From JAABQT01 sp035459025 (GTDB lineage: Bacteria > Pseudomonadota > Gammaproteobacteria > Burkholderiales > SG8-39), in the NCBI GenBank assembly GCA_035459025.1, contig DATHYT010000055.1:1-44475 (forward strand): a DNA stretch of 44,475 nt. The letters are read 5' to 3'. A program made the position numbers and the translations under genes. Every line of letters begins with the position of its first letter. Position 1 is the stretch's first letter. The notes beneath the pieces were generated by a model that was not told the DNA's origin, did not search any database, and was given only the letters and a program-made list of their open reading frames with translations. This document shows, in pieces, positions 25,200-32,992 of this stretch.

Positions 25200-26143
25200 C
25201 GGCGCGAAAAGCGCGCGAGCGCCCCCTTGATCCTCTCCAGCACCGGCGTAGCGCCGCGGTACTCTGGCGGCTTCTCGCCGGTGAGTGCCTTCTGCAGCGC
25301 GAACACGCTTTGCGGCCGCTCGAGGTGGTTCAGGCGCAGGCACCAGTCCACCGTGTCGAGCAGCTCGGGCGTGAACTTGCCGCCGCCGGCGCGCCGCGCG
25401 GGAACGTAGCGATCCTTCTCCATGCGCTCCTCGGCCGGCGGCGGCGCCTCCGCCACCAGGCAGGCGTAAAGCGTCGCGCCCACCGAGTAGATGTCGCTCC
25501 AGGGGCCGAGCTTGGAGCGGTCGGCATGGTGCTCCGGCGAAGCAAAGCCCGGCGTATACATCGGCGGCAGCACCGGCGCTTCGCCGGCGAGCATGGTGCG
25601 CGCGGCGCCGAAATCGATGAGCAGCGGCGTGCCGTCGCCGCGCAGGTACACGTTGCCGGGCTTGATGTCGAGGTGCAGCAGCTTGTTGGAGTGCACCTCG
25701 CGCAGCCCGTTCAACAGGCTGGCGAAGGTGTCGCGGATCCACGCTTCCCTGAGCACGCCGCCGCGCGCGTGGATGTGCTCCTGCAGCGTGCGGCCGCGCT
25801 CGTAGCGCATCACGATATATACGGTCTCGTTGGCGCGGAAGAAGTTCAGCACCCGCACCACGTTCGGGTGGGCAAGCGTGGCGAGCGCGCGGCCCTCCTC
25901 GAAGAAGCACTTCAGCCCGTAGCGAAATGCCGCCGCATGCGCCTCCGGCACCACCGGCAGCGGCCCGCCGGCGGTGCGCAGCGCGAGCGTCGCCGGCAGG
26001 TACTCCTTGATCGCCACCGGCGCCTCGTTCTCGTCGTGCGCGAGGTACACGAAGGAAAAGCCGCCGTGCGACAGCAGGCGCAGGATGCGGTAGTTCAGCA
26101 GCTGATGCCCCTCCGGCAGCGGCAGGTTGGCTTGGGCGGGCAT
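25196..26143 (-). CDS. Eukaryotic-like serine/threonine protein kinase
   Basis: Soluble Hanks-type protein kinase of about 315 residues with no transmembrane or PASTA segment. Visible motifs are a glycine loop LLSHGGFSFVYLA (23-35), the ATP-anchoring lysine in VAIKEYLP (Lys46), catalytic loop HLDIKPGN (157-164, Asp159, Asn164), LIDFGAAR (DFG 177-179) and FASPEHH in the activation segment. The catalytic Asp is preceded by Leu rather than Arg, so this is a non-RD kinase, which usually does not need activation-loop phosphorylation. I prefer the ATG at 26143, preceded by AGGGGAG; a GTG ten codons upstream is possible. Divergent from yicC and coupled with the PP2C gene. Confidence 0.9.
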   Translation of the reverse strand: MPAQANLPLPEGHQLLNYRILRLLSHGGFSFVYLAHDENEAPVAIKEYLPATLALRTAGGPLPVVPEAHAAAFRYGLKCFFEEGRALATLAHPNVVRVLNFFRANETVYIVMRYERGRTLQEHIHARGGVLREAWIRDTFASLLNGLREVHSNKLLHLDIKPGNVYLRGDGTPLLIDFGAARTMLAGEAPVLPPMYTPGFASPEHHADRSKLGPWSDIYSVGATLYACLVAEAPPPAEERMEKDRYVPARRAGGGKFTPELLDTVDWCLRLNHLERPQSVFALQKALTGEKPPEYRGATPVLERIKGALARFSRR

Positions 26144-26196
26144 CTCCCCTATGATACCCGCTTCGATTCGCACGCTTTGCTCCGCGAACTGCCTCC

Positions 26197-27057
26197 TTGA
26201 TCCGCAGCATGACCGGTTACGCGCTCGCCTCGGCCGAGCATCCGCGCGGCGCGCTCTCGCTCGAGCTGCGCTCGGTGAACGCGCGCTTTCTCGACCTGCA
26301 GTTCCGCGTGCCTGAGGAGCTGCGCGCGCTCGAGCCCGTGCTGCGCGAGGCCATCGTCGCGCGCCTCACGCGCGGCAAGGTGGACTGCCGCCTCGCTTTC
26401 GCGGCAGGCGCGGGCAGCGCGCCGGCGCTCGATGCCGCGGCGCTCGAGTCGCTGCGCCAGCTCGAGGCCGCGGCGCGCCGCGCGTTTCCGGACGCGGCGC
26501 CGCTTGCGGCCAGCGACGTGCTGCGCTGGCCCGGCGTGGTCCGCGAGGGCACGCTCGACGCCGACGCGCTGCGCGCGAGCGTCGGCGCGCTCGCGGCGCG
26601 CGCCGTGGAGGAGCTGTGCGCGACGCGCGAGCGCGAGGGCGCGAAGCTGGCGTCGATCCTCGGCGAGCGCGTCGCTGAAATGCGCAAGCGCCTCGCCCGG
26701 ATCGCACCGCTGGTGCCGGAGGCGAACGCGGCCTACCAGGCGCGGCTCGCCGAGCGGCTGCGCGAGGCGCTCGGCGCCGCCGACGACGAGCGCCTGCGCG
26801 CCGAGCTCGCGGTGTTCGCGGTGAAGACCGACGTCGAGGAGGAGCTGCAGCGCCTCGGCACGCACATCACCGAGGCGGAGCGCGTGCTGGCCGCGGGCGG
26901 CGCTGCCGGCAAGCGGCTCGACTTTCTCGCGCAGGAGCTCAACCGCGAAGCCAACACCCTCGCCTCGAAGGCCGCCACGCGCGAGATCGCCGATTGCGCG
27001 CTGGAGCTGAAGCTGCTCATCGAGCAGGTGCGCGAGCAGGTGCAGAACATCGAATGA
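26197..27057 (+). CDS. yicC: YicC/YloC family endoribonuclease
   Basis: Endoribonuclease-type protein of the YicC family (in E. coli it helps degrade a small RNA). The 286-residue product starts at TTG 26197, which gives the conserved N terminus MIRSMTGYA. An ATG at 26209 would lose those residues. Further motifs are LELRSVNARFLDLQFRVPEE (YicC_N domain), RLTRGKVDCRL, and the C-terminal DUF1732 segment GKRLDFLAQELNREANTLASKA followed by LELKLLIEQVREQVQNIE. It is divergent from the kinase operon and overlaps gmk by 4 bp (ATGA), the conserved yicC-gmk-rpoZ-spoT order. Confidence 0.94.
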   Translation: MIRSMTGYALASAEHPRGALSLELRSVNARFLDLQFRVPEELRALEPVLREAIVARLTRGKVDCRLAFAAGAGSAPALDAAALESLRQLEAAARRAFPDAAPLAASDVLRWPGVVREGTLDADALRASVGALAARAVEELCATREREGAKLASILGERVAEMRKRLARIAPLVPEANAAYQARLAERLREALGAADDERLRAELAVFAVKTDVEEELQRLGTHITEAERVLAAGGAAGKRLDFLAQELNREANTLASKAATREIADCALELKLLIEQVREQVQNIE

Positions 27058-27662
27058 ACGGGTTGCTCTTCGTGGTCACCGCGCCCTCGGGCGCCGGCAA
27101 GTCCTCGCTGATCAAGGGGCTGCTCGCGGCCGAGCGCGGCATCGCGCTGTCGGTGTCCTACACCACGCGCCCGCCGCGCCCGGGCGAAGCCGACGGACGC
27201 GAGTACCACTTCGTCGGGCTGCGCGAGTTCGAGGCGATGCTCGAGCGCGGCGAGTTCCTCGAGAGCGCGCAGGTGCACGGCCACCGCTACGGCACCTCGC
27301 AAAAGGTGATCGAGAAAGCTCGCGCCTCGGGGCTCGACCTGATGCTCGAAATCGACTGGCAGGGCGCCATGCAGGTGCGGCGGCTGCACTCGGACGCGAT
27401 CGGCGTTTTCATCCTGCCGCCGTCGATGGGCGAACTCGAGCGGCGGCTGCGCGCCCGCGCCCAGGACGCCGACGCGGTGATCCAGCGCCGCCTCGCCAGC
27501 GCGGCGGACGAAATGACGCACGCCGTCGAGTTCAAATACGCTATAATTAACAATAACTTCGACGACGCCCTGCTCGATCTGCGGGCGGTCGTGCGCGCAG
27601 AACGCCTGGCCGTTGCCCGGCAGCTGGCGCGGCACCCCGAAGTCTTCAGACCGGAACCCTGA
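27054..27662 (+). CDS. gmk: Guanylate kinase
   Basis: Phosphorylates GMP to GDP with ATP; cytoplasmic. The 202-residue product starts at the ATG overlapping the yicC stop. It has the P-loop APSGAGKSS (10-18), the GMP-binding block SVSYTTRPPRPGEADGREYHF, RYGTSQKVIEKA, LEIDWQGAMQVRR and the lid/adenine region RLASAADEMTHAVEFKYAIINN. Length is standard (about 205). rpoZ starts 2 bp after its stop. Supplying GDP/GTP beside a (p)ppGpp synthetase/hydrolase is a recurrent genomic neighbourhood. Confidence 0.97.
   Translation: MNGLLFVVTAPSGAGKSSLIKGLLAAERGIALSVSYTTRPPRPGEADGREYHFVGLREFEAMLERGEFLESAQVHGHRYGTSQKVIEKARASGLDLMLEIDWQGAMQVRRLHSDAIGVFILPPSMGELERRLRARAQDADAVIQRRLASAADEMTHAVEFKYAIINNNFDDALLDLRAVVRAERLAVARQLARHPEVFRPEP
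27542..27547 (+). promoter_or_regulatory. TATAAT hexamer inside gmk, possible rpoZ promoter -10
   Basis: A perfect TATAAT lies 118 nt before the rpoZ ATG, within codons for the conserved YAIINNN segment of Gmk. No good -35 at 16-18 bp spacing. The coding constraint may explain it. Confidence 0.22.
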
Positions 27663-27664
27663 CC

Positions 27665-27892
27665 ATGGCCCGCATCACCGTAGACGACTGCCTGCAGAGA
27701 ATCCCCAACCGCTTCCAGCTCACGCTCGCCGCGACCTATCGCGCGCGCCAGCTCGGCGCCGGCGCCTCGCCGCTCGTGGAGCCCAACCGCGACAAGGTCA
27801 CGGTGATCGCCCTGCGCGAGATCGCCACCGGCAAGGTCGGCACCGAAGTCCTGAAGCGCAACCCGATCGTGCCCACGCCCCCGGCGCCCTGA
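27665..27892 (+). CDS. rpoZ: RNA polymerase omega subunit
   Basis: Small RNA polymerase subunit that latches the beta' subunit and forms part of one ppGpp-binding site. The 75-residue product begins MARITVDDCLQRIPNRFQL and contains TLAATYRARQL and NRDKVTVIALREIATGKVG, the normal omega landmarks. Length is that of betaproteobacterial omega (about 67-90). It is sandwiched between gmk (2 bp) and spoT (50 bp), with a strong stem-loop in the gap to spoT. Confidence 0.96.
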   Translation: MARITVDDCLQRIPNRFQLTLAATYRARQLGAGASPLVEPNRDKVTVIALREIATGKVGTEVLKRNPIVPTPPAP

Positions 27893-27893
27893 G

Positions 27894-27930
27894 CCCCGGG
27901 ACCAGCCCCCGAAGGGGGTCGGCCCTGGGG
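27894..27930 (+). other. stem-loop between rpoZ and spoT
   Basis: The 50-bp gap contains a long imperfect inverted repeat. The core is CCCCC-GAA-GGGGG (27906-27918), extended outward by GACC/GGTC-like pairs and by CCCCGGG (27894-27900) against CCCTGGGG (27923-27930) with small bulges. No run of T follows, so it is not a classic intrinsic terminator. It could be an attenuator, an RNA-processing site or a partial block that sets the rpoZ:spoT ratio. Confidence 0.6.
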
Positions 27931-27942
27931 TAATCTCCCCGG

Positions 27943-30060
27943 ATGGCCGCCGCCGTACAAAGCCTCGACGCCAGCCGCTTCGGCTACCTGAAGAAGGCGG
28001 ACATCGCGCGCCTGGCGGACGCGTACCGCTTCTCGGAGGCCGCGCACGCGGGCCAGAAGCGCCAGTCGGGCGACCCGTACATTTCGCACCCGCTGGCGGT
28101 GGCCGAGATCCTCGCCGGCTGGCGCCTCGACGGCCAGGCGCTGATGGCGGCGCTGCTGCACGACGTGATGGAGGACACCGCGGTCACCAAGGCCGAGATC
28201 TCCGACACCTTCGGCACGCCGGTGGCCGAGCTGGTAGACGGCCTGTCCAAGCTCGACAAGATCGAGTTCCAGTCCGCCGAGGACGCGCAGGCCGAGAACT
28301 TCAGGAAGATGCTGCTGGCGATGGCGCGCGACGTGCGCATCATCCTCATCAAGCTCGCCGACCGGCTGCACAACATGCGCACGCTCGACGCGGTGCCCCC
28401 CGCGAAGCGCCGCCGCGTGGCGCGCGAGACGATGGAGATCTACGCGCCGATCGCCAACCGGCTCGGCCTCAACGCCCTGTACCACGAGCTGCAGGAGCTC
28501 GCGTTCGCGCACCTGTACCCCCTGCGCTACCGCACGCTCGTCAAGGCGACCAAGGCGGCGCGCGGCAACCGGCGCGAGGTGGTCGGCAAGATCGAATCGG
28601 CGGTGAACAAGCGCCTCACCGACGCGGGCATCGCCGCCGCAGTGAGCGGGCGCGAGAAGCACATCTACTCCATCTACCGCAAGATGATGGAGAAGCACCT
28701 TTCGTTTTCCGAGGTGCACGACATCTACGGCCTGCGCGTGGTGGTAAAGGACGTCGCCACCTGCTACCTGGCGCTCGGCACGCTGCACGCGCTCTACAAG
28801 CCGGTGCCCGGCAAGTTCAAGGACTACATCGCCATTCCCAAGGCGAACGGCTACCAGTCGCTGCACACGGCGCTGATCGGCCCCTATGGCGTGCCGCTGG
28901 AGGTGCAGATCCGCACCGAGCAGATGCACCACCTCGCCGAAGCCGGGGTCGCCTCGCACTGGATGTACAAGGACGACGCGGTGTCGCTGTCGGATCTGCA
29001 GAAGAAGACCCATCAGTGGCTGCAGTCGCTGCTCGAGATCCAGAACCAGTCGGGCGACCCGCACGAGTTCCTCGAGACCGTGAAGGTGGACCTGTTCCCC
29101 GACGAGGTGTACGTGTTCACGCCGGCGGGCAAGATCCTGTCGCTGCCGCGCGGCGCCACCGCCGTGGACTTCGCCTACCAGGTGCACACCGACATCGGCA
29201 ACCGTTGCGTCGCCGCCAAGGTGAATGGCGAGCTGGTGCCGCTCAGGACCGAGCTGCGCAACGGCGAGCGCGTGGAGATCATCACGGCCAGCCACGCCAA
29301 GCCGAATCCGGCCTGGCTGCAGTACGTGCGCACCGGCAAGGCGCGCGCCAACATCCGGCACTTCCTGAAGACCATGCAGTACGAGGAGTCGGCGGCGCTC
29401 GGCGAGCGGCTGCTGGAGCAGGCGCTGAACGGCTACGCTGTGGCGATCACCGACATCGACGATGCCAGCTGGGAGCGCGTCATCCGCGAGACCGTGGGGC
29501 GCACCAAGCGCGAGCTGCTCGCCGACATCGGCCTGGGCAAGCAACTGCCCGCCGTGGTCGCGCGGCGGCTGGTGATGCGCGCCGAGTCCGACGCGAAGCC
29601 CGTCTCCAAGGCGGTGAGCGTGGTCATCCGCGGCACCGAGGGCATGGCGGTGCAGCTCGCCTCGTGCTGCCACCCGATCCCCGGCGACGGCATCGTCGGC
29701 TCCATGAAGAAGGGCCAGGGGCTGGTGGTGCACAACGCCGATTGCCGCGTCATCGAGCGCTCGCGGAAGAACGAGCCGGAGCAGTGGATCGACGTCGAGT
29801 GGGCGCCCGCGACCACGCGCCTGTACCAGGCCGCGATCAAAGTCATGGTCGCGAACCAGCGCGGCGTGCTCGCCAAGGTCGCCTCGGAGATCGCCGAGGC
29901 CGGCGCCAACATCGACTCGATCAGCATGGAGGACGACCGGGCGTTCTTCACCAACATGCATCTCGTGCTCGAGGTGTCGAACCGCGGCCACCTGGCGCGC
30001 GTGATGCGCGCGCTCAGGCGCGTGCCGGACGTAAAGAAGCTCGCGCGCGTGCGCGAGTAG
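27943..30060 (+). CDS. spoT: Bifunctional (p)ppGpp synthetase/hydrolase SpoT/Rel
   Basis: Stringent-response enzyme that makes and breaks (p)ppGpp. The 705-residue product has the HD hydrolase domain with YISHPLAVAEILA, LLHDVMEDTAVT (HDxxED) and LADRLHNMRTLDA. The synthetase domain includes REKHIYSIYRKMMEKH, HDIYGLRVVV and KDYIAIPKANGYQSLHT. Then come the TGS domain (VYVFTPAGKILSLPRGATAVDFAY), a zinc-finger/helical part with SCCHPIPGDGIVG, and a C-terminal ACT domain (YQAAIKVMVANQRGVLAKVASEI). Length and both intact active sites indicate the bifunctional SpoT type. It is the fourth gene of the yicC-gmk-rpoZ-spoT operon, with the sensor kinase gene starting 7 bp later. Confidence 0.97.
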   Translation: MAAAVQSLDASRFGYLKKADIARLADAYRFSEAAHAGQKRQSGDPYISHPLAVAEILAGWRLDGQALMAALLHDVMEDTAVTKAEISDTFGTPVAELVDGLSKLDKIEFQSAEDAQAENFRKMLLAMARDVRIILIKLADRLHNMRTLDAVPPAKRRRVARETMEIYAPIANRLGLNALYHELQELAFAHLYPLRYRTLVKATKAARGNRREVVGKIESAVNKRLTDAGIAAAVSGREKHIYSIYRKMMEKHLSFSEVHDIYGLRVVVKDVATCYLALGTLHALYKPVPGKFKDYIAIPKANGYQSLHTALIGPYGVPLEVQIRTEQMHHLAEAGVASHWMYKDDAVSLSDLQKKTHQWLQSLLEIQNQSGDPHEFLETVKVDLFPDEVYVFTPAGKILSLPRGATAVDFAYQVHTDIGNRCVAAKVNGELVPLRTELRNGERVEIITASHAKPNPAWLQYVRTGKARANIRHFLKTMQYEESAALGERLLEQALNGYAVAITDIDDASWERVIRETVGRTKRELLADIGLGKQLPAVVARRLVMRAESDAKPVSKAVSVVIRGTEGMAVQLASCCHPIPGDGIVGSMKKGQGLVVHNADCRVIERSRKNEPEQWIDVEWAPATTRLYQAAIKVMVANQRGVLAKVASEIAEAGANIDSISMEDDRAFFTNMHLVLEVSNRGHLARVMRALRRVPDVKKLARVRE

Positions 30061-30067
30061 CGCCCGC

Positions 30068-31114
30068 GTGCGCGGCCGCCTGGCCCTGCTTGCCTACCTG
30101 AAGAGCGCGCTGGCCGTGGCGGGGGTAGGCCTCGCCGCGCACGCGCTCACGCGGCTCGTGCCGTTGCCGCACGTGTCCGTGCTGTTCGTCGCCGCGGTGA
30201 TTACCAGTGCGGCGCTCTGGGGACTCGGGCCATCGCTCTTCGCCGCTTTCCTCAGCGTGGCCGCCGGCAGCTACCTGTTCTACTCGCCGGTCTACAGCTT
30301 CCACGTTACCGACCCGCAGGACTTTGCCGACCTCGCGGTATTCATCATCGTCGCGGTGCTGACCAGCCGGCTCGCCGACGGCGTGCGCCGGCAGGCGCGC
30401 GAGATCGCCGACGCGCGCCTCAAGGCGCAGGGCGAGGCGCTGCGCGAGGCGCTCATCAACTCGATGTCGCATGACCTGCAGACGCCGCTCGCGGCGATCC
30501 TCGGCTCGGCGAGCGTGCTGGAGACCCTGGGCGACGCCGGCGAGCCGCGGGTGCGGCGCGAGCTGGCGGCGACGATCCGCGAGGAGGCCGAGCGCCTCGC
30601 CAGCCACATCGGCAACGTGCTGGATCTCACGCGCGTGCGCGCGGGCCAGATCGCGCCGCGCCTGGAGCTGGTCGAGCTCTCCGATATCATCAACGGCGCG
30701 CTGCGGCGCAAGGACAAGGCGCTGGCCGGGCACACGCTGCAGGTCGACGTGCCGGCGGGCCTGCCGATGCTGCGGCTCGATCTATTTCTGATGGAGCATG
30801 CGCTGGCGAACGTCCTCGACAACGCGGCCAAGTTCTCGCCCGCGGGCTCGACGGTGAGCATCTCCGCGCGGCCGGCCAACGGCGGCGTGCTGCTGGAGAT
30901 CGCGGACGCCGGCCGCGGCATCCGCGCCGACGAGCTCGATCGCGTTTTCGAGGCGTTCTACCGCGGCAGCCCGCAGGAAGGCGGCGCCGCCGCGGGCAGC
31001 GGCCTCGGCCTCGCCATCTGCCGCGCTTTCGTCGAGGCCAACGGCGGCAGCGTGACCCTCGCCAGCGCGGGGCCCGGGCGCGGCACCCGGGTGCAGATCC
31101 GGCTCCCGGCATGA
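30068..31114 (+). CDS. Sensor histidine kinase, KdpD C-terminal-like, without the KdpD/Usp input domains
   Basis: Membrane sensor kinase of 348 residues from a GTG. It corresponds to the second half of KdpD. A DUF4118-type block of about four short transmembrane helices (about 10-100, including LWGLGPSLFAAFLSV and FYSPVYSFHVTDPQDFADLAVF) is followed by HisKA with the phospho-acceptor His135 in NSMSHDLQTPLAAILGS. The ATPase domain has the N-box NVLDNAAKFSP and the G-boxes ADAGRGIRADELD and GSGLGLAICRAFVE. The about 400-residue cytoplasmic N-terminal KdpD and Usp domains are missing and no kdpFABC genes are near, so potassium sensing is not assured. Overlaps the response-regulator gene (ATGA). 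Confidence 0.9.
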   Translation: MRGRLALLAYLKSALAVAGVGLAAHALTRLVPLPHVSVLFVAAVITSAALWGLGPSLFAAFLSVAAGSYLFYSPVYSFHVTDPQDFADLAVFIIVAVLTSRLADGVRRQAREIADARLKAQGEALREALINSMSHDLQTPLAAILGSASVLETLGDAGEPRVRRELAATIREEAERLASHIGNVLDLTRVRAGQIAPRLELVELSDIINGALRRKDKALAGHTLQVDVPAGLPMLRLDLFLMEHALANVLDNAAKFSPAGSTVSISARPANGGVLLEIADAGRGIRADELDRVFEAFYRGSPQEGGAAAGSGLGLAICRAFVEANGGSVTLASAGPGRGTRVQIRLPA

Positions 31115-31818
31115 GCGAGCCGCGGCCGCAGGTGCTCGTCGTCGACGACGAGCCGCAGATCCGCAAGTTTCTGCGCTTCGGCCTCGAAGGGCATGGCTAT
31201 GCGGTGCACGAGGCGGGCTCGGCCGCCGCGGCGCTCAGCGCGGCGGCCGCGGCGCCGCCCGATCTGGTCGTGCTCGACCTGGGCTTGCCGGACGGCGACG
31301 GCTTCGACGTGCTCGCGCGCTTGCGCGAGTGGTCGTCCGTCCCGGTGATCGTGCTCTCGGTGCGCAGCCGCGAGGCGGAAAAGGTGCGCGCCTTCGAGCT
31401 CGGCGCCGACGACTACGTGGTCAAGCCTTTCGGCATGCCCGAGCTGCTCGCCCGCATCAAGGCGGCGCTGCGCCGCCGTGTCGAGGCCGCGGCGCCGGCG
31501 CCCGTATTTCGCGTTGGCGCCCTCGAAGTGGACCTCGTGCGCCGCGTGGTGCGGGTGAGCGGCGCGCCGGTTCGGCTCTCGCCCAAGCAGTACCAGCTGT
31601 TGCAGATCCTGGTGACCAACGCCGGCAAGGTGGTCACCCACCGGCAGCTGCTGAATGACATCTGGGGCGCGGCGCACCGTGAGGACGTCCAGTACCTGCG
31701 CGTGTTCGTGAGGAAGCTGCGCAGCCGCATCGAGGCCGACCCGGCGCGCCCGGTCTACCTGCAGACGGAACTTGGCGTGGGCTACCGGCTGCGCACGCCG
31801 GACCAGCTGCCGCCCTGA
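31111..31818 (+). CDS. KdpE-like OmpR-family response regulator
   Basis: DNA-binding response regulator of 235 residues. The receiver domain has Asp12-Asp13, the phosphorylation site Asp56 in LVVLDLGLPDGDG, Ser/Thr switch VIVLSVRSREAEKV and Lys in VVKPFGMPELLARI. The winged-helix domain from about 135 has LSPKQYQLLQILVTNAGKVVTHRQLL and YLRVFVRKLRSRIE. The VLSVRS, KAFELGADDYV and KYLRVFVRKLR features are those of KdpE. It overlaps the kinase gene by 4 bp. The nearest downstream genes, two small membrane proteins, are candidate targets. No kdp structural genes are visible in the window. Confidence 0.92.
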   Translation: MSEPRPQVLVVDDEPQIRKFLRFGLEGHGYAVHEAGSAAAALSAAAAAPPDLVVLDLGLPDGDGFDVLARLREWSSVPVIVLSVRSREAEKVRAFELGADDYVVKPFGMPELLARIKAALRRRVEAAAPAPVFRVGALEVDLVRRVVRVSGAPVRLSPKQYQLLQILVTNAGKVVTHRQLLNDIWGAAHREDVQYLRVFVRKLRSRIEADPARPVYLQTELGVGYRLRTPDQLPP

Positions 31819-31826
31819 GCGTTTAC

Positions 31827-31842
31827 GCGGCAGTTATGCCGC
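31827..31842 (+). other. small hairpin after the response-regulator gene
   Basis: GCGGCA-GTTA-TGCCGC, a perfect 6-bp stem with a 4-nt loop, 8 nt after the response-regulator stop. No T-run follows. It may be a weak terminator or an operator-like palindrome in front of the small membrane protein genes. The rest of this 89-bp gap holds only the Shine-Dalgarno at 31895-31900. Confidence 0.4.
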
Positions 31843-31907
31843 TGCGCCCGCCCGCGTATGGAACGTTAATGCCCCTGCCGCCGACAATCGCGCCAGGAGG
31901 TTTCATC

Positions 31908-32114
31908 ATGGTCTTGACCAGTGCAGCACTCGTTGCTTCCGGCGTGGCTTGCCTATTCGGCTCCGGCTACACCTTGTACACCGTCAGCCCGAAGGAGGGC
32001 CGGCCCGCGAGCTTCTGGACCCGAACCGAGGCCCGCTCCACGATGCTGGCGCTCGCCATCGTCACCGCGTTCGTCATCGGCGGCGGGCTGGTGCTCAAGG
32101 GCATTCTGAGCTGA
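31908..32114 (+). CDS. Small two-helix membrane protein, unknown function
   Basis: A 68-residue protein that I do not recognise. It starts at ATG 31908 behind an excellent Shine-Dalgarno (AGGAGG at 31895-31900, 7-nt spacing), which decides the start over longer upstream frames. It has two hydrophobic helices (about 4-24 and 45-66) separated by a polar loop PKEGRPASFWTRTEAR. Its stop overlaps the start of the next gene (TGATG), so the two small proteins are coupled. Position directly after a KdpDE-like two-component pair suggests it may be regulated by it or act as a small membrane partner. It does not resemble KdpF closely. Confidence 0.75.
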   Translation: MVLTSAALVASGVACLFGSGYTLYTVSPKEGRPASFWTRTEARSTMLALAIVTAFVIGGGLVLKGILS

Positions 32115-32458
32115 TGTACATGATGTCGGCCGTGGCGGCGCTGTGCGCCGTCGCGCTCGTCGCCGGGCTGGTGCGGGAGGCGTGCCGCCACCGCCCTGAC
32201 CTGTGGATCACCTCGGACGACGCGATTCTGTGCGTGGTTTCCCCGCTGCTGATCCTGCTCGCCACCTGCGGCGCCGTCGCCGTGGGCTATCGGCTCACCC
32301 ACGGCGGCCTGGCCGCGGTGGCGGTCGGCGCGTGGATCGGGTCGGCGGCGATCGCGGTGGCCGCGGCACTCATCGGGATCTTCCTCTCGGCGCGCCTGCG
32401 CAAGCGCGCGCCCCGTCCCGACGGCGGCCTGATCAGCAAACCGCTGGCCGCGCGCTGA
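32114..32458 (+). CDS. Small three-helix membrane protein, unknown function
   Basis: A 114-residue protein starting at the ATG that overlaps the preceding stop. It has three predicted transmembrane helices (about 3-20, 38-60, 70-96), a short charged loop ACRHRPDLWITSDD between the first two, and a basic C-terminal tail (RLRKRAPRPDGG), so the C terminus is probably cytoplasmic. No family recognised. Coupled translation with the 68-residue gene suggests they work together. A 7-bp hairpin follows 4 bp after the stop. Confidence 0.7.
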   Translation: MYMMSAVAALCAVALVAGLVREACRHRPDLWITSDDAILCVVSPLLILLATCGAVAVGYRLTHGGLAAVAVGAWIGSAAIAVAAALIGIFLSARLRKRAPRPDGGLISKPLAAR

Positions 32459-32462
32459 CACT

Positions 32463-32480
32463 CGCCCGGCAACCCGGGCG
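32463..32480 (+). other. GC-rich hairpin between the small membrane protein gene and the MerB-like gene
   Basis: CGCCCGG-CAAC-CCGGGCG: a perfect 7-bp stem with 4-nt loop, 4 nt after the upstream stop and about 40 nt before the next start. No T-run, so terminator function is uncertain. It marks a likely transcription-unit border. Confidence 0.45.
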
Positions 32481-32521
32481 CGGTACTTGACTCTGGATTG
32501 CGCCGGGCGTCCACTTCGGGG

Positions 32522-32986
32522 ATGGCCGCGGCGCAGCTCGACCAGACCTACCATTACATCCTCTCGACGCTCGTGGCGCGCGGCCAGGCGCCGCATTTCA
32601 CCGAGATCGCAGCGAAGTTCGGCATTCCCGCCGAGCAAGGCAGGCGCCGGCTGCGCGAGCTGATGGCCGAGCGCCTGCCGAACTGGCTGTTCCCGGACAC
32701 CGACCTCATCGCCTCGTTCGCCCCGTTCAACAACCTGCCGACGCAGTACCGGATATCGGTGGACGGCGAGCAGAAGTGGTTCGCGCAGTGCGGGCTGGAA
32801 TCGCTCGCGATGACCTGGCTCTTCCCGGGCAAGCGGGTGACGGTGAGCGCCCCCTGCCTCGATTGCGGCGAGCCGATCCGGGTCGAAATCGTCGACGGCG
32901 AGATCGAGCGCGCGGAGCCGGGCGACATCCACTTCTACGTCGAGCTGCCGATCAAGAAGTGGTTCGCCAACCTGCCCTTTGCCTGA
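32522..32986 (+). CDS. MerB-like (organomercurial lyase family) protein, N-terminal and core part
   Basis: A 154-residue relative of alkylmercury lyase MerB, which cleaves C-Hg bonds. Residues 1-60 form a winged-helix-like N-terminal part (TEIAAKFGIPAEQGRRRLRELM). The MerB core follows with WFAQCGLESLAMTWLFPGK, where Cys90 aligns by eye with MerB Cys96 and Glu93 with the catalytic Asp99, and VTVSAPCLDCGEPIRVEI, where Cys112 matches the structural Cys117. The protein ends where MerB continues into its Cys159 region. The next gene (6 bp later) looks like the missing C-terminal part. No merR, merT or merA is in the window, so mercury as substrate is doubtful. ATG 32522 is preferred; a TTG 8 codons upstream is possible. 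Confidence 0.75.
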   Translation: MAAAQLDQTYHYILSTLVARGQAPHFTEIAAKFGIPAEQGRRRLRELMAERLPNWLFPDTDLIASFAPFNNLPTQYRISVDGEQKWFAQCGLESLAMTWLFPGKRVTVSAPCLDCGEPIRVEIVDGEIERAEPGDIHFYVELPIKKWFANLPFA

Positions 32987-32992
32987 AGCCGC

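Noticed and set aside
27894..27930. Intrinsic terminator between rpoZ and spoT
   Set aside because: The stem is strong but no T-run follows, so it is recorded as a stem-loop of unknown role rather than a terminator.
32522..32986. Mercury-resistance operon
   Set aside because: Only a MerB-like core is present. No MerR, MerT, MerP or MerA genes are in the window, and key MerB residues differ, so a mercury role is not claimed.
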